Source: Triglochin maritima (taxonomy: Eukaryota; Streptophyta; Magnoliopsida; Alismatales; Juncaginaceae). Taken from it: DNA of 64,000 nucleotides. Below the pieces are notes generated by a model. The model saw only the letters and a list, made by a program, of their open reading frames with translations. It ran no database searches and was not told the DNA's origin. A program made the position numbers and the translations under genes. Position 1 is the first letter of the stretch. The number at the start of each line of letters is the position of its first letter. Positions 59,074 to 64,000 of the stretch are shown here, piece by piece. Where the stretch lies: contig OY821792.1 of assembly GCA_963682175.1 (NCBI GenBank), positions 31,556,652 through 31,620,651 of the forward strand. The letters are read 5' to 3'.

Positions 59074-59590
59074 ATGACTCTTTTCCACATTGAACATCCT
59101 TGGACCTTCGCTGCTGGGGTGATGGGTAAGTTGATTTGTATCTGTATTTTGAATTCGTTGTTATTGTTCCTTCTATAATTTCACAAGCATTACCTAACGA
59201 TAATATTCATGACCAAGGAGATTACGAAGGAAGACATGTTATGTACTTGGTTTTGAACCATAACGTACAATAGATTCTTGGTTAGTTATTTTGTGTACTG
59301 ATCAGCATCTTCTTCTTTTTGTAGGTAACATCATCTCCTTCATGGTGTTCTTAGCCCCAGTGTAATCCCTCTCTCTTTATTCTTTAATAAAATATATATC
59401 TTATCATGCAATAGTATCTCATGCATGCAACCTTGCATGTATGTGAGGTTCCCATATAATATTTAGTTTCAATATTATATGTAAAACAACAAATTGGTAG
59501 TGTTTGACATTCTAGAAGAAAAAAAGTTTTCATGAAAGAGACCCACAAACATTCTTCCAACAAAAATAGTTATAAGCTGTAGGTCTTCAC

Positions 59591-59627
<37 letters not shown>

Positions 59628-60767
59628 TACAGATCGATGTACGTACTACTCATATATTGGCTAACACAGATACTAGTGAAAGATATATATTTGGTGTGTT
59701 CTTAAAAAATTGATTGTGTTTTTTGGATTTTGATTTGAACAGACCAACGTTCTACAAGATCTACAAGAAGAAATCGACCGAGTCATATGATTCGGTTCCT
59801 TATGTGGTGGCTCTATTTAGTGCCATGATGTGGCTCTACTTTGCCCTCCTTTCATGGGACACTTTGCTCTTGACCATCAACTCCTTTGGCTGTGTCATTG
59901 AAGTCGTCTACTTAACCATGTTCATCATCTACGCTCCCAAGAAACCCAAGGTACGCATTTTACATTATACATATATTTATCTACATGTATATGCATTAAA
60001 AATGGTATAATTAATTATATGTTGTTGGTTGCATGAATATATGCAGGTATTCACCATAAAGTTGGTGTTGTTCATGAACGTTTGTCTCTTCGGATCGTTG
60101 TTGTTCCTAACCATGATGTTCACCAAAGGAGAGAAGAGGATTAGCATCCTTGGGTGGATCGGATCAACTTTCGCCTTCATGGTCTTCGTCGCGCCTCTCA
60201 GCGTCATTGTAAATATAATCTCACATTTCTCAAAATATATATAGTCATCTAGCTAGTCATGAACTTAATTGTAATTTTAAGATTGAAAGTTTGACTTGTA
60301 CGGGTATATATAAGTATCTAATGGTTTGTGATATTTGTGGCAGAGACTGGTGATAAAGACAAAGAGTGTGGAATACATGCCATTCACACTTTCACTTTTC
60401 CTCACACTTAGTGCAGTTGCATGGTTCTTCTATGGTCTCCTCTCTCATAATTATTATGTTGCTGTAAGCATGCACTACTCCCAACGACAAAAAAACTTTT
60501 AAACTAATTACACATGAGTTACATGTGCTTAATTAATTAATTAATTAATTTCAAATACTTTTGTTTTGCATGCAGCTTCCAAACGTGTTAGGGTTCTTGT
60601 TTGGGTTGGCCCAGATGTTACTGTTTGTGATCTACAAGGAGAAGAAGCCTGACCAAAAGCTACCTGAGGTTTCCATGGATGCAACCATTAATGGTGTGAA
60701 GCAAGAGGAGTTGTTCCAAGTGAAAACAGAAGATGTCATCAAGAAGGATGAAGTGCCAATGGTCTAA
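59074..60767 (+). CDS. SWEET: SWEET sugar transporter (clade III-like), copy 2
   Basis: Six exons: 59074-59125, 59325-59361, 59743-59950, 60047-60208, 60344-60463 and 60576-60767 (771 bp, 256 aa), all GT..AG. It is a seven-helix sugar facilitator with two MtN3/saliva repeats (about residues 10-98 and 129-215). Motifs include [55 protein letters not shown] and [14 protein letters not shown]. It shares exon lengths 37/208/162/120 with copy 1. It differs in its N terminus ([15 protein letters not shown]) and a longer, charged C-terminal tail of about 42 residues (ending KKDEVPMV) where copy 1 has a short tail. Substrate is inferred only by clade. Intron 2 carries a (CACATA)n tract. The promoter begins right next to a solo LTR. 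Confidence 0.95.
59588..59630. repeat. (CACATA)n hexanucleotide repeat, ~7 units
   Basis: A perfect hexamer array within intron 2 of SWEET copy 2. Confidence 0.93.
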
Positions 60768-61400
60768 TATGCATATATGCAAGTGTTGAGGCATGAGATA
60801 TATATCTATTTATATCGGAATCTCAGCTCTGCTGATGAATAATTAATGGTAGTACAAAAGTAGCTAGTCGTTGATTAAGATTTAGATGTTATAATTTGAA
60901 ATTATTTGGGGTTATCATTTGTATGGTATCAGTAATGATGGCGATGGTTTATCTGTAATAAGTTTCAGGTAATCAATAAAATGTCATTTATTGCTGTATG
61001 TATGATATTATGTGTTTGTTTGTCATTTATCGTCTCAATTTCTTCTTATATATATTATTCTAGGTTGCTAGGTATAGGTACATCCTTAAAGTAGAACTAT
61101 TAGTAGAAATTAATGATGAGCAGCAATAATAATTTTTGAATCTTTTAAAAACTCTAGGCTCTAGCTGACCAACTTGCAACAATAATGCGATGTATAACTA
61201 GCAACAACACTCAAGTAGTAAAGTTCACCACTTATAAAACAAACAAATAAACAAAAAACAAAATATTCCTAAATAGATACAATAACTACAATATATAAAG
61301 GGTGAGATGCAATTACACCAAACATAACATATCATGACTTCATGACCGCTGCCGTTTGTCATGTTCCTGTCGAAATCTTTTTAGGGTTCCCGTGAATAGG

Positions 61401-61555
61401 ATGAAGAGCAAAACCGACCGAAATCTGATGACGGAGAAGAAGGGATTCGTTCGAAGGAGAAACGACCGGAATCTACATCGGAACGGGCTTTCGCTCCAAG
61501 CCTTCGCCAACGCCCATACCACCTACAACCCTCACCTCATCGCCCATCGGTAATG
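61401..61555 (+). pseudogene. Duplicated first exon of the FYV7-like gene
   Basis: It reads MKSKTDRNLMTEKKGF..NGLSLQAFANAHTTYNPHLI, nearly the same as exon 1 at 62212-62365, with the same leader (CGAAATCTTTTTAGGGTTCC). The surrounding ~500 bp (about 61060-61565) are duplicated at about 61870-62370. Extra bases before the donor (GCCCATCG|GTAATG) leave the exon with two overhanging bases, whereas the gene's exon 1 leaves one. Splicing from here into the known exon 2 would therefore shift the frame. It is intact as an ORF but probably not a working alternative first exon. Confidence 0.75.
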
Positions 61556-61651
61556 TATGATACATTAAATGTATGATATGTTGTATGTATGATATTTTGT
61601 GTTTGTTTGCTATTTATCGTATCAATTTCTTATTATATATATACAAGAATT

Positions 61652-61840
61652 CTATAGTGAGCCAATGACTTAATTTTTCTAAATTAAGCCCCCACAATAT
61701 TCACCACTCTTTCAAATTGTAAGGTAGATTAAGAAAAAAACGGTTATGCTAATGAATGGTAAGATTAAATGTAAATAAGATCCAATGGTGAGATTCTATG
61801 GGGCTTAAACTAAATTTGATGAGCCATAGGCTCACTAGAG
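61652..61840. mobile_element. MITE-like inverted-repeat insertion
   Basis: CTATAGTGAGCC..AAATTAAGCCCC at the left and GGGGCTTAAACTAAATTT..GGCTCACTAGAG at the right form imperfect inverted repeats of about 40 bp. The insertion is present in the second copy of the FYV7 exon-1 duplication but absent from the first (61043-61075), where TATATA runs straight into ATTCTAGGTTGC. Confidence 0.6.
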
Positions 61841-62211
61841 CTTGACCCATATAGCCCTATATATATTATTCTAGGTTGCTAGGTACAAGTACATCCTTGA
61901 AGTAGAACGATCAGTAGAAATTCACGATGAGCAGCAATAATAGTATATTATAATAATAATACTTTAGAATCTTTTAAAAACTCTAGTTCACCAACTTGCA
62001 ACAATAATGCGATGTGTATGACGGGCAACAACACTCAAGTTTACAACTTATAAAACGAACAAATAAACAAAAAACAAAATATTCCTAACTAGATGCAATA
62101 ATCACAATATATAAAGGGTGAGATGCAATTACACCAAACATAACGTGAGTATATTACCGCTGCCGTTTGTCATTTTCCTGTCGAAATCTTTTTAGGGTTC
62201 CCAAGAATAAG

Positions 62212-63837
62212 ATGAAGAGCAAATCCGACCGAAATCCGATGACGGAGAAGAAGAAGGGATTCGATCGGAGGAGAAACGACCGGAATCGACGTCGGTTGGG
62301 CGGGAACGGGCTCTCCCTCCAAGCCTTCGCCAACGCCCATACCACCTACAACCCTCACCTCATTAGTAATGTCTACTTTTGGTTCTAATCCTTCGAAGTT
62401 GGGATCTTTTTTTCTGGGTCTTTGTTGGTTTTCGAAGTTTGGGTCCGAATTTTTGGGGGTCGAGTTTGTTTTGGATTTTGGACGGTGGAATTTGATGATT
62501 CTGGTGAGAAGTGTTATATTAGAAACTAGAAGTCTTGATTAGGTGCGGTGCCAGAATTTCAGGTTAGGGGGTCGATATTTGTAAATCGGAAATTTATTTA
62601 TTGGTTCGGTTAGGTAGTTCGATTACGGGTGGTTAAGTAGATACTCTTGTACTAGGCGATCGCCTGGTGGCCTAGGTGACACCGCACACCCTTGTGTGCG
62701 GGTGGTCGCCTATGCAAAGGGTGGGTGGTCGCCTATGCCAATAACACCCAAAGGGCCGGTCGCCTAGGCGACCGCCCACCTAAACCTTGGTTTAGCTTGT
62801 AGTGATCTTTACATGACATGCTGATCGAGAAGGTGTTATTAACGTTAAAAAAGTGGTTAATGAGGCTTATGCGATTCAAGATGGTACATATCCGTTGAAT
62901 GCCGTAGCCAAAAGGCAAGACGAGTGCTCCAAATAAGAAATCTTAGTCTTGCTAAAATGTTATGGTTTTTGGAAAATGCTATCACTAAAATGTTACCAAT
63001 TATCTTGAGGAAGCTTTCTACCTGTGCTTTTATATCTATGTTGATAGTTGATACACATGCATCTGAAGGGCAAACATTTTCTTGATGAAATAATCTGAAC
63101 ATTCTGGATTTTTTTCATGTGTTGGTTTTTAATACCACCTTACCTGCAGTTGTGGTCTAGTTCGAAAAAACACATCTTTGAGGACTTCAGATACTATCCT
63201 GAATGGATTGGTTGTGTAAGTCACACGATTTACCAACTGTGCTAGCCTTGATTTGTAGATATCTTCAATTATTACGACTTTTTACACACTTGTGTTCTAA
63301 CTGTGAAAGATTAAATGGACTGGCAACGACTTATGGTCAGAGAGTTTTTGGTTTGGATATGTTCAGAAGTTAGGGTTCATTTCGAAGTGGGTGAATTAGA
63401 GGATTGACTTGACTTATCACAATTGTTTGTGCAGAAGTCTTTTTTGAGGTTGAATTTTCTTGGATACATATACATGTGCTTGTTTTCTCTTGTTATGAAG
63501 AACCCTTGGTGTCACCCATGTATCAGACCATTTAGACTGAACCATGTTAAATATTTGTACTCGTCTCCCTGTGTTTTTTCTTATCTTTATCACTGCGATT
63601 GTGAGTTATTTGTAACAGTCAAGTCAACAAACTGTAAAATAAGGCACAATGACTGTTTTCTGCTGCACCATCCATCAGTTAAAGGAATGTACTTAGTGGC
63701 TTATTAATGTTTTCTTCTGTATCCCAGGAAAGCAGAAGGAGCACTACAAAAATGCCAGACTTGTAAAGAAATTCAAGAAAACTGTAAAGCAACAAGAGAA
63801 GTCCGAGAATGATCTTCCCTCAATACCAGTTCCTGGG
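62212..63837 (+). CDS. FYV7-like rRNA-processing protein, 5' part (runs off window)
   Basis: Exon 1 is 62212-62365 and exon 2 is 63728-63837, with further exons beyond the right edge. Exon 1 is strongly basic (EKKKGFDRRRNDRNRRR) and ends in SLQAFANAHTTYNPHLI. Exon 2 continues KQKEHYKNARLVKKFKKTVKQQ. This F-A-N-A..NP-x-LI-x-KQ-x-x-YKNA..VxKxKK pattern is that of plant proteins related to yeast Fyv7, a nucleolar factor for 18S rRNA processing. The exon junction is in phase (A|GA). The donor after exon 2 (GGG|GTTTGT) is weak, so that end is less sure. A duplicate of exon 1 lies about 0.8 kb upstream. Confidence 0.8.
62655..62773. repeat. GC-rich palindrome/direct-repeat cluster in FYV7 intron
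   Basis: It contains the palindromes GGCGATCGCC (62655) and GGTCGCCTAGGCGACC (62758-62773), with two direct copies of GGTGGTCGCCTATGC between. It stands out sharply from the AT-rich intron. It is probably a small transposon remnant; class unknown. Confidence 0.6.
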
Positions 63838-64000
63838 GTTTGTTCTTTCCTCCTTTTTCTGTCTTAAATTGATAGAGCATTTATCAATATAGAAAGTAAA
63901 ATTGTTTGTTCACTTCAGTCAGTACTTGAAAGTTCCAACAAAGACAATAGAAAATATTTTACAATCATGCAAACATGCATTCTAAATATTTTATAATCAT

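Overview
The window looks like nuclear DNA of a core eudicot plant. It is AT-rich, its genes have introns with GT..AG borders, the proteins are plant families, and retrotransposon LTRs and small DNA transposons fill the space between genes.

Layout. 1-2.2 kb: transposon remnants (LTR end, long-TIR MITE, CACTA-like end). 2.8-4.6 kb: an intact four-exon class III peroxidase (minus strand). 6.65-9.7 kb: a second, truncated copy of its 5' part, keeping only exon 1, with a solo LTR in its promoter and a copied piece of the DnaJ-gene 5' leader inserted. 11.2-14.1 kb: DnaJ/DUF3444 protein (minus). 15.0-16.9 kb: PLS-type pentatricopeptide protein (minus), with a collapsed duplicate at 17.8-18.5 kb. 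19.6-20.7 kb: a palindrome-rich foldback element. 21.1-21.5 kb: arabinogalactan-like protein. 22.8-26.4 kb: plastid acyl carrier protein (minus, four exons). 29.4-31.7 kb: a PIF/Harbinger-like element with a broken Myb-like ORF1. 32.0-35.6 kb: TIR1/AFB auxin receptor (plus, three exons). 37.0-40.4 kb: two solo LTRs of different families, sitting in two arms of a local duplication. 41.0-42.9 kb: a B-box (CONSTANS-LIKE type) gene that appears frameshifted. 45.2-46.6 and 59.1-60.8 kb: two tandem clade-III-like SWEET sugar transporters (plus), pushed apart by one short complete LTR element and two solo LTRs. 61.4-63.8 kb: an FYV7-like rRNA-processing gene running off the right end, with a duplicated first exon.

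The genes do not form a pathway. The local themes are tandem duplication followed by decay (peroxidase, PPR, FYV7 exon 1, the SWEET pair) and repeated LTR insertion followed by LTR-LTR recombination. Two LTR families are present. Family 1 (742 bp) has two solo LTRs plus one complete element with PBS and PPT. Family 2 (2.0-2.2 kb) has three solo LTRs plus one partial copy. All six insertions with both ends in the window keep perfect 5-bp target duplications, and all seven copies point the same way.

The signal I find least explained is inside family 2. It carries clusters of the perfect palindrome CGGTCGACCG, often in pairs 18-22 bp apart centre to centre. One such LTR ends about 200 bp upstream of the TATA box of the second SWEET gene.
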